The notes under the pieces were generated by a model. That model searched no databases and was not told the origin of the DNA. It worked only from the letters and a program-made list of their open reading frames with translations. Below, in pieces: positions 29,118 through 38,431 of a stretch of 64,000 nucleotides of DNA. Position numbers and translations under genes: made by a program. Numbering within the stretch: position 1 is the first letter of the stretch; the number at the start of each line of letters is the position of its first letter. Source of the DNA: Tenacibaculum sp. SG-28 (lineage in GTDB: Bacteria > Bacteroidota > Bacteroidia > Flavobacteriales > Flavobacteriaceae); NCBI RefSeq assembly GCF_002954385.1, contig NZ_MQVY01000002.1:477690-541689 (forward strand), given 5' to 3'.

Positions 29118-32100
29118 ATGAGCGCTTACGATACGATTATAAAAAACTAAAACAGTTTAGTAAAAAATATTACACCAATGAACTTATAAAAGGAACTATA
29201 CTTTTCCTTACACTAGGACTGGTATATCTATTTATTACAATGTTTATTGAGTACTTTTTATGGCTGCAACCATCGTTTAGAACTTTACTATTTGGAATCT
29301 TTGTGCTTGTAGAATTTATTCTATTACTGCGTTTTATTGCATTTCCAATTTTCAAACTAATAGGGCTAAAAAAGGGAATTTCTATAGAAGAATCCTCTAA
29401 AATAATCGGTAATCATTTTCCTGAAATTAAAGATAAATTACTGAATATCATACAGTTAAGCAACAAAAAGGACTCCTCAGATCTGCTACTGGCTAGTATA
29501 GAACAAAAATCAAACGCTATCCAACCAATATCATTTGGAAAGGCTATTAATTTTTCTTCAGGTTTGAAATATGGTATATATTTATTGATTCCTATTTGTA
29601 TATGGGGAGTAACGCGACTTTCGGGAATTGAAAAAAATTTAAACCAAAGTTTGGATAGAGTTTTAGACTATAAAACAGCTTATACTCCACCTGCACCATT
29701 CGAATTTTTAGTAACCAATAGAAACCTAAAGGTATTGCAGGGAAATAGCCTAAAAGTTGGTATAAAAACCATTGGTACTATTGTCCCTGAAGAGGCTAAA
29801 ATATACTACAATAATCAGGAATATTACCTTCAAAAATCATCTGCAGGTAACTTTTATTATCTTTTTGAAAATATTTCTGAAAATACATCCTTTCGTGTCT
29901 CAGCAAATGGTGTTGGGTCTAATGTTTATCAAATCCAAACGATAAAAACTCCTTCTATCCAAAACATTACTCTTAATATTAGATATCCTAAGTATACCAA
30001 AAGAAAGAATAAAACAATTTCAAATTCAGGTACCATGGATGTTCCACAAGGAACAACGATAACTTGGAATGTAAAAACGACTGATACCGATAGCGTTACA
30101 TTTAGTTCTAATAAACTTAAAAAGTATTTTCAACAAGACAACAATGGCGATTATAGTTTTACAAAAAAAATAATGAACGATTTGCCGTATAAGATTTCTA
30201 CATCGAATAGTAACTTAACAAACTACGAAAATTTACAATTTTACATTACCACGGTAAAAGATCTAGTACCACAAATATCAGTGACCTCAAATATTGACAG
30301 TATATCTAGGGGAAATGCTCAGTTTTTAGGCACAATTTCTGATGATTATGGCCTACAAAAGTTAGAACTTATCTATAGAGAAGTAAATACTGATAAAAGC
30401 ACTGTTGTTCCAATAGGTATCGAAAATAATTCGATTCAAAACTTTTATTTTGAATTTCCAAATAACATAAAACTGAAGGAAAATAGTAACTATGAGATAT
30501 ATTTTAAAGTTTATGATAACGATAGAGTAAACGGTAGTAAGGCATCCAAAAGTAGAATATTTTATTACAAGCAAAAATCGGAAGCAATAATAGAAGAGGA
30601 GTTATTAGAGGAACAGAGGGAATATTTAAATAAATTAGAAAAATCTATCACCTCGCAAAAAAAGACAGTACAAGACTTAACTAAAATCCAAGAAGATCTT
30701 CAAAATAAAACAAACTTAAGCTGGAATGACCAAAAAAATATAAAAAAATTACTCGAACGCCAAAAACAATACCAACAAATAATGAAACGGCAAACGAACC
30801 TACTTAAGGAAAATCTAGATGAAAAAGAACCTCAGAAAGAAACACTTCAAGAAAAAAAAGAAAATTTAAAAAAGAGAATCGAAGAACTTGAAAAAATCAA
30901 TAAAGAAAAGGAACTTCTAAAAGAACTTGAAAAATTAGCAGAAAAATTAAATAAAGAGGATCTTGTCAAAAAGACCAAGGAATTAGCCGCGCAAAACAAG
31001 CAAAAAGAGCGAAGTTTAGAAAGAATACTAGAAATGACAAAGCGCTATTATGTCGAACAAAAAATGAATCAAATAGCAAATAAATTAGAAAAGTTAAGTG
31101 AATCACAAGAAAAGCTTGAAAACAATGATACTTCGATTGAAAAACAAAAAGATATAAATAAAGCATTCAAAGACATACAAGAAGAACTTGAAAAGCTCAA
31201 AAAAGACAATGAAAGTTTAAAAGACCCCATGGCACTTCCAGAAATGGAAAACTTAGAAAAAGAGATATCCAAAGAATTAGAAGAGTCTTTGTCTAACTTA
31301 GAGCAAAATAACAATGAAAAAGCGAAAAAGAATCAAAGGAGCTCTTCAAAAAAAATGAAAGAAATGAGTGCTAAGATGAAACAATCCATGGAGGCAATGA
31401 GTGCGGAGATGCAAGAAGAAGATATGGAAAGTCTACGCCAAATTTTAGAAAATTTGCTTTTATTCTCTTTTGACCAAGAAACTTTAATGGAAACCTTCCG
31501 AAACACAAATTCTTCGAATCCTGACTTTGGAAAAAATATTAAAAAACAATACCAGTTAAAACGTTATTTTGAACACATAGACGATAGTTTATTTACCTTA
31601 TCTATGCGCGTTCCTGAAATTAGCAGTACCATACAAAATGAGCTTGCAAATACACATTATAATCTTGATCAATCCCTAGAAAATTTTGTTGAAAATAGAA
31701 TGACCGCAGGCGGTTCAAATCAACAATATGTTATGACTTCTGCAAATACATTAGCAGATATACTTAGTAATACATTAGATGCGATGCAAAACCCAAAAGA
31801 AGGAATGGGTAAAGGCAAAGGTAAGGGCAATTCGTTTAGTTTACCAGACATCATACAGAAACAAGAATCGTTAATTCAAAAAATGGAGGATGGAATAAAG
31901 AAAGGAGAAAAAGGAAAAAAAGAAAACACAGGGAAAGATGGAGAAAAGGGAAATAGTAATAAAGGAGAAGATGACATGGACGGAGAATTATTTGAAATTT
32001 ACAAAGAACAAAGTAAACTAAGACAAAGTTTAGAAGAGTTGCTACAAAAAGGAAGTAATGGTAGTGGAGATGCAAAGGCAAAAAAAGCAATTCAGGAATT

Positions 32101-32398
32101 AGAAAACCTAGAAAATAAAATTTTAGAAAAAGGATTTACCAAAGAAAATTTAGAAGTGATGAAAAAATTAAATTATGAGCTTCTAAAATTAGATACTGCC
32201 AATTTAGAACAAGGAAAAGAAAAACAAAGAAAAACCAATTCTAATAAAAAAGAGTTTAATGAAAATCCCAATAAAAAACTCAAATATAAAAGCTTGTTTT
32301 ACAATCAGAATGAAATATTAAATAGACAATCCTTACCTTTGCAGCAGAAATACAAAAAAAAGGTTCAATTATATTTCAATTCATCCGATAAAATCTAA
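29118..32398 (+). CDS. DUF4175 family large membrane/coiled-coil protein, apparent frameshift near the start
   Basis: About 1093 residues. The conserved N-terminus MSAYDTIIK lies in another frame from the main ORF; adding one A to the run 29141-29146 joins it to KLKQFSKKYYTNELIKGTILF. Three transmembrane segments follow (about 30-60, 55-85, 130-150), then a beta-rich extracytoplasmic region (to about 490), then a very long Lys/Glu/Gln-rich coiled coil (about 500-780) and a Gly/Lys-rich low-complexity stretch near 900. The function of DUF4175 is unknown; members are typical of Bacteroidota and look like envelope structural or scaffolding proteins. Upstream of ybeY with 93 bp between. Confidence 0.88.
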
Positions 32399-32491
32399 AT
32401 ATTATACTTCTATAACGAATACATTTCAAAGTATAGTACCGTAATTTTTTAAGAAGGAGTGAAAATAACACAACCTTATTTACCTTAAGAA

Positions 32492-32908
32492 ATGATAAAC
32501 TTTAATTTTGAAACGCAATTTCAATTAAAAGATTCGCAAAAAACCTCAGATTGGATAGCATCGTGTATTCATAAAAACGACTTTACCTACAGTGAAATTA
32601 ACTACATTTTTTGTGACGACAAGTATCTACACAAAATAAACATGGAGTATTTACAACATGATACACTTACGGATATTATTAGTTTTGATTATACGATGGG
32701 AAAAGAAATAAGTGGGGATATATTTATTTCTATCGAAAGGGTAGAAGAGAATGCGAAAATCTATCAGGTTTCTTTTCAGGAAGAATTTCATCGTGTACTT
32801 ATCCATGGTATTTTACATTACATGGGGTATAAAGACAAAAGCGAAGAAGAAAAAGAAAAAATGCGTGAAAAAGAAAACGATTGTTTACAATTATTACATA
32901 AAATATAA
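32492..32908 (+). CDS. ybeY: Endoribonuclease YbeY (rRNA maturation)
   Basis: A metal-dependent RNase for 16S rRNA 3' end processing and ribosome quality control. The 138-residue protein has the metal motif HGILHYMGYKDKS with His105 and His109. In most bacteria the third ligand of H3xH5xH is His; here position 115 is Asp, a substitution I believe is common in Bacteroidota (from memory). Directly upstream of mnmG, separated by 29 bp that hold a parS-like palindrome. Confidence 0.95.
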   Translation: MINFNFETQFQLKDSQKTSDWIASCIHKNDFTYSEINYIFCDDKYLHKINMEYLQHDTLTDIISFDYTMGKEISGDIFISIERVEENAKIYQVSFQEEFHRVLIHGILHYMGYKDKSEEEKEKMREKENDCLQLLHKI

Positions 32909-32910
32909 GC

Positions 32911-32926
32911 AGTTCCACGTGGAACG
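32911..32926. promoter_or_regulatory. parS-like ParB-binding site
   Basis: A perfect 14-bp palindrome, GTTCCACGTGGAAC (32912-32925), between ybeY and mnmG. It differs from the classic parS TGTTTCACGTGAAACA only by the T/C change in each arm, a variant I recall from Pseudomonas parS sites. Two related sites lie at 34875 and 34915. Confidence 0.7.
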
Positions 32927-32937
32927 AAATTAATACT

Positions 32938-34815
32938 ATGAGTTTATTTAATACGAAATATGACGTAATTGTAGTTGGTGGTGGACATGCAGGAAGTGAA
33001 GCAGCTGCAGCTAGTGCAAATTTAGGTGCGCACACACTTCTTATTACCATGAACCTACAAAATATTGCACAAATGAGCTGCAATCCAGCTATGGGTGGTA
33101 TTGCAAAGGGTCAAATAGTAAGAGAGATTGATGCATTGGGTGGGTATAGCGCTATCGTTACGGATAAAACAGCTATCCAATTCAAGATGCTAAATAAATC
33201 AAAAGGACCAGCAATGTGGAGCCCAAGAGCTCAATCTGATAGGATGGAGTTTGCTGCTTGCTGGAGAACAATGCTCGAACAAACAGAAAACTTAGATTTT
33301 TATCAAGACTCTGTAAATGGATTGGTATTTGAAGGAAATAAAATAACAGGAGTAAAAACAGCGCTTGGTTTGACCATTTCAGCAAAAACAGTAATTGTAA
33401 CGGCAGGAACATTTTTAAATGGTCAAATACACATCGGTGAAAAGACATTTGGTGGAGGTAGGGCAGGAGAAGGTTCATCGACAGGAATAACAGAAGATCT
33501 TGTACAAATGGGATTCGAATCTGGAAGAATGAAGACGGGCACACCACCCAGAGTAGATAGCAGATCTCTTGATTACAGTAAAATGACAGAGCAACCAGGC
33601 GATCAAAACCCGGAGAAATTCTCGTATCTCCATACAACCACAGCGCTAAAAAAACAAAGATCATGTTATCTAACTTATACTAATCCAAAGGTACACGAAT
33701 TACTTCGTGAAGGATTTGAAAGATCACCGATGTTTAATGGTAGAATACAATCCACTGGGCCTAGATACTGCCCATCCGTAGAGGATAAAATCAATCGCTT
33801 TTCTGAAAAGGAGAGACACCAAATATTTGTTGAACCAGAAGGATGGGAAACCGTAGAAATATATGTTAACGGTTTTTCGACATCTTTACCAGAGGATATC
33901 CAAGACAAAGCAATACGGGCGATTGACGGATTTGAAAACGTGAAATTTTTGCGATATGGGTATGCTATAGAATATGACTATTTTCCACCAACACAATTAA
34001 AACATAATTTAGAAACAAAATTAGTATCCAATTTATTTTTTGCAGGACAAATAAACGGAACAACTGGTTACGAAGAAGCTGCTGCACAAGGTTTAATGGC
34101 AGGAATAAACGCTGCCTTGAAAACACAAAATAAAGAAGCATTCATACTTAAAAGGAACGAAGTTTATATTGGAGTTCTCATTGATGATTTGATAACAAAA
34201 GGAACAGAAGAACCTTACAGAATGTTTACATCACGTGCGGAATATAGAACGCTATTACGCCAGGATAATGCAGATATTAGATTAACTAAAAAATCATTTG
34301 ATATTGGATTAGCTAGGCAAGAGAGGTTAGATCGTGTATCTACAAAAATTAAAAAAACAGAATCTTTTATAGATTTTCTAAAAAATTTAAGTGTCACAAA
34401 GGAAGAAATAAACCCAATTCTTGAAGAAAAAAATCTTGCTGTAATTACACAAAGCATGAAAGTATACAAAATTGCTTCCCGCCCACAGCTAAAATTCAAA
34501 GACCTAGAGGACATAGATAGTATACAACAATACATTCAAAATAATAATATTGATTCTGAAATAATTGAACAAGTAGAAATTCATTTAAAATATTCTGGGT
34601 ATATTAAAAAAGAAAAAAGTAATGCCGATAAATTAAATAGGTTAGAGAATGTACCGATACCTGCAACATTTAATTATGAAAAAGTTAAATCTTTATCATA
34701 TGAAGCACGAGAAAAATTAAGTAAAATTCAACCAACATCCATTTCACAAGCAAGTAGAATAAGCGGAGTATCTCCCTCGGATATATCAGTACTACTTGTT
34801 TATATGGGTAGATAA
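32938..34815 (+). CDS. mnmG: tRNA uridine-5-carboxymethylaminomethyl(34) synthesis enzyme MnmG (GidA)
   Basis: With MnmE, this FAD/NADH enzyme modifies U34 in the wobble position of several tRNAs. The 625-residue protein has the FAD-binding motif GGGHAGSEAA near residue 14, the MSCNPAMGGIAKGQ signature, the GTPPR motif and the ATAGTFLNG-like segment, and a C-terminal helical MnmE-binding region ending in a typical DISVLLVYM. Length is standard. It ends in a strong terminator. mnmG is often close to the replication origin. Confidence 0.98.
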   Translation: MSLFNTKYDVIVVGGGHAGSEAAAASANLGAHTLLITMNLQNIAQMSCNPAMGGIAKGQIVREIDALGGYSAIVTDKTAIQFKMLNKSKGPAMWSPRAQSDRMEFAACWRTMLEQTENLDFYQDSVNGLVFEGNKITGVKTALGLTISAKTVIVTAGTFLNGQIHIGEKTFGGGRAGEGSSTGITEDLVQMGFESGRMKTGTPPRVDSRSLDYSKMTEQPGDQNPEKFSYLHTTTALKKQRSCYLTYTNPKVHELLREGFERSPMFNGRIQSTGPRYCPSVEDKINRFSEKERHQIFVEPEGWETVEIYVNGFSTSLPEDIQDKAIRAIDGFENVKFLRYGYAIEYDYFPPTQLKHNLETKLVSNLFFAGQINGTTGYEEAAAQGLMAGINAALKTQNKEAFILKRNEVYIGVLIDDLITKGTEEPYRMFTSRAEYRTLLRQDNADIRLTKKSFDIGLARQERLDRVSTKIKKTESFIDFLKNLSVTKEEINPILEEKNLAVITQSMKVYKIASRPQLKFKDLEDIDSIQQYIQNNNIDSEIIEQVEIHLKYSGYIKKEKSNADKLNRLENVPIPATFNYEKVKSLSYEAREKLSKIQPTSISQASRISGVSPSDISVLLVYMGR

Positions 34816-34830
34816 ATTAAAAGCTTTACA

Positions 34831-34858
34831 AAAAGAATTCCGTTCGGAATTCTTTTTT
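34831..34858 (+). terminator. Intrinsic terminator of mnmG
   Basis: A 12-bp perfect stem (AAAAGAATTCCG with CGGAATTCTTTT) followed by TT just after the mnmG stop codon. Confidence 0.85.
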
Positions 34859-34873
34859 ATTCGTAGAATACAA

Positions 34874-35797
34874 ATGTTCCCCGTGGAACAATTATATAAT
34901 TTAATAATAAATAATGTTCCCCGTGGAACATCAAAATTAAATACATTGATTTTAAACGAAGCATCCGGAAAACACTATTTAGATTGTAAAGATTATTCTA
35001 TAAGTAACGAAGAATTTAGTCTCATTTACTACAAGGAATACGACGTACTAAAAACCACGCCAAACCCTAAAAATATAGACAAGTATTATGCGAGTGAGAA
35101 GTACATTTCCCATACGGATGATACAAAAAATCTTGTAGAGTATCTTTACCAAAAAGTAAAAAAAATTACGCTAAAAAGAAAACTAAAATTAATAAACTCT
35201 TTAAAAACAAAAGAAAAAAATATTTTGGATATTGGTGCAGGAACTGGTCAATTTATAAAAATATGTAAAAGTAATGGTTGGATGACGGAAGGTATTGAAC
35301 CAAATAAAAAAGCAAGAGAAATTGCAGCAGAGAAAGAAATTATATTGCAAAATGATATTCATCAGCTAAAAGGTAAAAAATACGACATCATTACCTTATG
35401 GCACGTATTAGAGCACATAGAAAATATAAATGAATATTTAGATAAGATTAAAAGATTATTGAAACCAAATGGATACTTAATCGTTGCTGTACCAAATTAC
35501 AAGAGTTATGATGCAACATACTACGGTTCGTTTTGGGCAGCATATGATGTACCAAGACACATATGGCATTTTTCTAAAAAATCGTTAAAACGTATATTTA
35601 AGGAAATAAATATGGAAATTATTAAAATTAAAGGAATGCAATTTGATTCTTATTATGTATCCATATTAAGTGAACAATACAAACAAATCAAATTACCTCT
35701 GTGTAGGGGTGTATATCGTGGTTTCATATCAAATTTAAAGGCAAGAAGAAGCAAAGAGTATTCTTCCAATATATTCGTCGTACAAAAAAAAGATTAA
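34874..35797 (+). CDS. Class I SAM-dependent methyltransferase
   Basis: About 307 residues from the ATG at 34874, chosen because it is the first ATG after the mnmG terminator; the frame is open further upstream inside mnmG. The SAM-binding motif I is LDIGAGTGQFIKIC, with acidic motif EGIEPNKKA and LWHVLEHIENINEYL; PNYKSYDATYYGSFW and DVPRHIWHFSKKSLK identify a family common in flavobacteria. In relatives the N-terminal 90 residues form a zinc ribbon with four Cys; here most of these Cys appear to be Tyr or other residues (inference from memory of the family). The first 57 bases carry two parS-like sites. The substrate is unknown. Confidence 0.85.
   Translation: MFPVEQLYNLIINNVPRGTSKLNTLILNEASGKHYLDCKDYSISNEEFSLIYYKEYDVLKTTPNPKNIDKYYASEKYISHTDDTKNLVEYLYQKVKKITLKRKLKLINSLKTKEKNILDIGAGTGQFIKICKSNGWMTEGIEPNKKAREIAAEKEIILQNDIHQLKGKKYDIITLWHVLEHIENINEYLDKIKRLLKPNGYLIVAVPNYKSYDATYYGSFWAAYDVPRHIWHFSKKSLKRIFKEINMEIIKIKGMQFDSYYVSILSEQYKQIKLPLCRGVYRGFISNLKARRSKEYSSNIFVVQKKD
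34875..34890. promoter_or_regulatory. parS-like site, copy 2
   Basis: TGTTCCCCGTGGAACA, one base in the core (C for A) from the perfect palindrome at 32911; overlaps the likely start codon of the methyltransferase. Confidence 0.55.
34915..34930. promoter_or_regulatory. parS-like site, copy 3
   Basis: Identical 16-mer and orientation to copy 2, 40 bp downstream. Confidence 0.55.
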
Positions 35798-35934
35798 GAA
35801 ATATAAGAGGTATTTAAGCCTTAATCAATAAAATGGAAGGTACTCTATTATTTTTTTTTAAAAACGTCTTAAAACACTTTAAAATAGATATTATTAATAA
35901 GTATAATTGATATTAAATTAAAAATAAATAGATT

Positions 35935-36333
35935 TTAATTATTTATAAAATATAAACCTAAAATCACAATAATAAAGTAAACAGCAAGCGTCATGGCACC
36001 TGCATAATCTTTAGCTAAACGTTGGCCAATTAATAAACAGATTAACGATACAGCAGACAATTGCATACCAGATATAGCCAAACCTGTATCCCCAGTAGTT
36101 AAAAGTGTAAATATCCCCACGAACATAAATGCTCCTGAAAGAAGTTCCAAAACTAAAATTACAGCAACTAATAATGGCACCATATTTCTTAAAGGAGAGG
36201 CACTAAAATGGGATTTTATGAAACTTACATTACCACTCCAATCGGTTACTTTATCTATACCAGACTGTAAAAATGTAACAATTAAAAATACAAGAATTAA
36301 AATTACGGTAGCGTGTTGTTGAAGTAAATCCAT
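35935..36333 (-). CDS. DoxX-like small integral membrane protein
   Basis: About 132 residues from the ATG at 36333 (MDLLQQHATVILIL); upstream reading in the same frame is unlikely because a perfect TATATTTG promoter box lies at 36350-36357. Four hydrophobic segments (about 8-25, 50-70, 72-95, 110-130) and the motif FLQSGIDKVTDW resemble DoxX/DUF-type four-helix proteins. Function unknown. Encoded alone, divergent from the SPFH gene. Confidence 0.75.
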   Translation of the reverse strand: MDLLQQHATVILILVFLIVTFLQSGIDKVTDWSGNVSFIKSHFSASPLRNMVPLLVAVILVLELLSGAFMFVGIFTLLTTGDTGLAISGMQLSAVSLICLLIGQRLAKDYAGAMTLAVYFIIVILGLYFINN

Positions 36334-36349
36334 TTGATTATTGTTTTCA

Positions 36350-36357
36350 CAAATATA
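36350..36357 (-). promoter_or_regulatory. Promoter -7 box of the DoxX-like gene
   Basis: TATATTTG on the minus strand, perfect TAnnTTTG; leader about 10-12 nt before the ATG at 36333. Confidence 0.6.
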
Positions 36358-36451
36358 AAACAATAAAAATGTAACATTTAAAAAAAATAACGTCATATAG
36401 GCATATTATGTTGTATTTTTAACATAGTAGTTAATTCTTAAAAAATAAAAT

Positions 36452-37378
36452 ATGATCTTTTATGCACCTCTATTATTCTTTGCAATACTATTCGTATTAG
36501 CAGCGTTCTTTATTGTTAAACAACAAACGGCAGCCATTGTTGAACGATTCGGTAAATTTCAAAGCATTAGACAATCTGGTTTACATCTAAAAATACCCGT
36601 GGTGGACAGAATAGCTGGAAAATTAAGTTTAAAAATACAACAATTAGATGTCATTATAGAAACAAAAACCCTAGATGATGTTTTCGTAAAACTCAAGGTC
36701 TCTGTTCAATATAAAGTTATTAAGACAAAGGTATATGATGCTTTCTATAAGTTAGACTATCCGCAAGATCAAATAACATCCTACGTATTTGATGTGGTAC
36801 GTGCAGAGGTCCCAAAAATGCGATTAGATGACGTTTTTGTTAAAAAAGACGATATTGCTATAGCAGTTAAAAGTGAACTAAATGATGCAATGATGGAATA
36901 TGGCTATGACATTATAAAAACGTTAGTTACAGATATAGACCCCGACGCACAAGTAAAAGAGGCTATGAACAGAATTAATGCTTCCGAAAGGGAAAAAGTA
37001 GCAGCACAGTATGAAGGAGACGCACAAAGAATTTTGATTGTGGAAAAAGCAAAAGCGGAGGCAGAAAGTAAACGATTACAAGGACAAGGGATTGCAGATC
37101 AACGAAGAGAAATAGCAAGGGGACTGGAAGAATCAGTAGAGGTATTGAATAAAGTAGGTATAAACAGCCAAGAGGCATCTGCTTTGATAGTTGTAACACA
37201 ACATTACGACACACTTCAGTCTATAGGAGCAGATACCAATAGTAACTTAATTCTACTACCAAACTCACCACAAGCAGGAAGTGACATGCTTAATAATATG
37301 ATTGCAAGTTTTACAGCTAGTAATCAAATTGGTGAAGCAATGAAAAAGGCAAATGAGAATAAGGAAAGTGAAGAATAA
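36452..37378 (+). CDS. SPFH/Band 7 (stomatin-like) membrane protein
   Basis: A 308-residue protein with one N-terminal transmembrane segment (about 4-24), an SPFH domain (VKQQTAAIVERFGKFQSIRQSGLHLKIP), a coiled coil (VDPDAQVKEAMNRINASEREKVAAQYEGDAQ region near 165-225), and a C-terminal segment ending in a stretch rich in Asn/Ser. These form oligomeric rings or cages that organise membrane microdomains and proteases. Closest to QmcA/stomatin. No NfeD-like partner is adjacent. The terminator downstream is shared with tatA. Confidence 0.92.
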   Translation: MIFYAPLLFFAILFVLAAFFIVKQQTAAIVERFGKFQSIRQSGLHLKIPVVDRIAGKLSLKIQQLDVIIETKTLDDVFVKLKVSVQYKVIKTKVYDAFYKLDYPQDQITSYVFDVVRAEVPKMRLDDVFVKKDDIAIAVKSELNDAMMEYGYDIIKTLVTDIDPDAQVKEAMNRINASEREKVAAQYEGDAQRILIVEKAKAEAESKRLQGQGIADQRREIARGLEESVEVLNKVGINSQEASALIVVTQHYDTLQSIGADTNSNLILLPNSPQAGSDMLNNMIASFTASNQIGEAMKKANENKESEE

Positions 37379-37386
37379 CAAGACGT

Positions 37387-37419
37387 AAAAAAAGCGATTC
37401 TGAGAGAATCGCTTTTTTT
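37387..37419. terminator. Bidirectional terminator between SPFH gene and tatA
   Basis: A perfect 15-bp stem (AAAAAAAGCGATTCT with AGAATCGCTTTTTTT, loop GAG) gives T-tracts on both strands between the convergent genes. Confidence 0.92.
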
Positions 37420-37420
37420 C

Positions 37421-37612
37421 TTATTTTTTGTCCAAACTACCATTATCGTCATCATCATTTTTGGTAGCGTCTTTAAATTCTTTTATTCCTGTTCCTAAAC
37501 CTTTCATAAGCTCGGGTATTTTTCTGCCTCCAAACATTAATACTACCAGCACAACTATAATAGCTATTTGCCATGGTCCGATAATTCCTAAAAAAATTGT
37601 AGTTGAATACAT
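37421..37612 (-). CDS. tatA: Sec-independent translocase subunit TatA/TatE
   Basis: The 63-residue protein has the TatA plan: a short N-terminal hydrophobic helix (IIGPWQIAIIVVLVVLMFGG), the FGGRKIPEL hinge, an amphipathic helix (MKGLGTGIKEFKDA) and a short acidic tail. It forms the pore of the twin-arginine translocase with TatC, which is not in this window. Confidence 0.93.
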   Translation of the reverse strand: MYSTTIFLGIIGPWQIAIIVVLVVLMFGGRKIPELMKGLGTGIKEFKDATKNDDDDNGSLDKK

Positions 37613-37646
37613 TTTATCTTATTAAATTTATGCAAATATACAAAAA

Positions 37647-38324
37647 TTAACTTCGTTGCTTTATTACCCCACCGATAACTTTTTTATCAACTAAAACATC
37701 AGGATTACCTTTGTAAAAGATGGTTCCTCCAAAAGAAACTTTTGCATCTAAAGTTTCTCCTGCATCCACCTCAGCTTTAGCTCCAGAACCAGCTCTTACA
37801 ACATTCATAGCGCTTACCGAAAGATTATATCCGTGATAGTTAGCACCTAAATCAACATCGACGTATTGATTTTTTGCAGTACCACTTAGCTTTATCACAG
37901 AGCCAGAGGTACTTTTAACTTTTAAATGTTTAACGGCTACAACTATATTAATAAAAGCCCCTTCTTGTCCTTTAATCTCTATTTTCTCTTGCTCTATCAT
38001 GCTACTAGTAATTATAGCACCTTCATTGCCATCTATAATGGCAATGTCTTGGTTGTAATATAAAGTAATTTTTGCTTTACCATCTGCAGTGGTTTCCGGA
38101 AAATTAAGCATAATTTTTAAGCGATTATTGTCTGCTTTAAATTTAACTTTTGATGCCTTTTCTCCTGAGATTACTGCCTCTACTTTATTACTTTTCACCA
38201 ACGCAACATCAATACCATTGTACACCTTCAGTTCTTTAAAAGGACCTAACTTCTGGGTTATTGAAGACTGTGCTGTTGCGCTACCAATAGTAAATATTAA
38301 CAATAGTATAAGAACTCGTTTCAT
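37647..38324 (-). CDS. GIN-domain (DUF2807) secreted protein
   Basis: About 225 residues from the ATG at 38324 (MKRVLILLLIFTIGSATAQ), a clear signal peptide. The remainder is a repeated beta-strand pattern typical of the head GIN domain (FKELKVYNGIDVALVKSN near the N-terminus; VRAGSGAKAEVDAGETLDAKVSFGGTIFYKG at the C-terminus), predicted to form a right-handed beta-helix. Members are described as putative adhesins, but no function is shown. A longer frame adds six residues without a signal benefit. Confidence 0.85.
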   Translation of the reverse strand: MKRVLILLLIFTIGSATAQSSITQKLGPFKELKVYNGIDVALVKSNKVEAVISGEKASKVKFKADNNRLKIMLNFPETTADGKAKITLYYNQDIAIIDGNEGAIITSSMIEQEKIEIKGQEGAFINIVVAVKHLKVKSTSGSVIKLSGTAKNQYVDVDLGANYHGYNLSVSAMNVVRAGSGAKAEVDAGETLDAKVSFGGTIFYKGNPDVLVDKKVIGGVIKQRS

Positions 38325-38431
38325 TTTATCTATTTTAAACATAAATTTAATATGGTAATATTACGTAAATTATCAATTAATACACTACTAATAAAATGCA
38401 AATAAATTAAAAATATTGTCTACACCAAATA

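Noticed and set aside
33182..33664. 160-codon ORF opposite mnmG
   Set aside because: A shadow of mnmG on the other strand with a leucine-rich, low-complexity composition and no recognisable domain.
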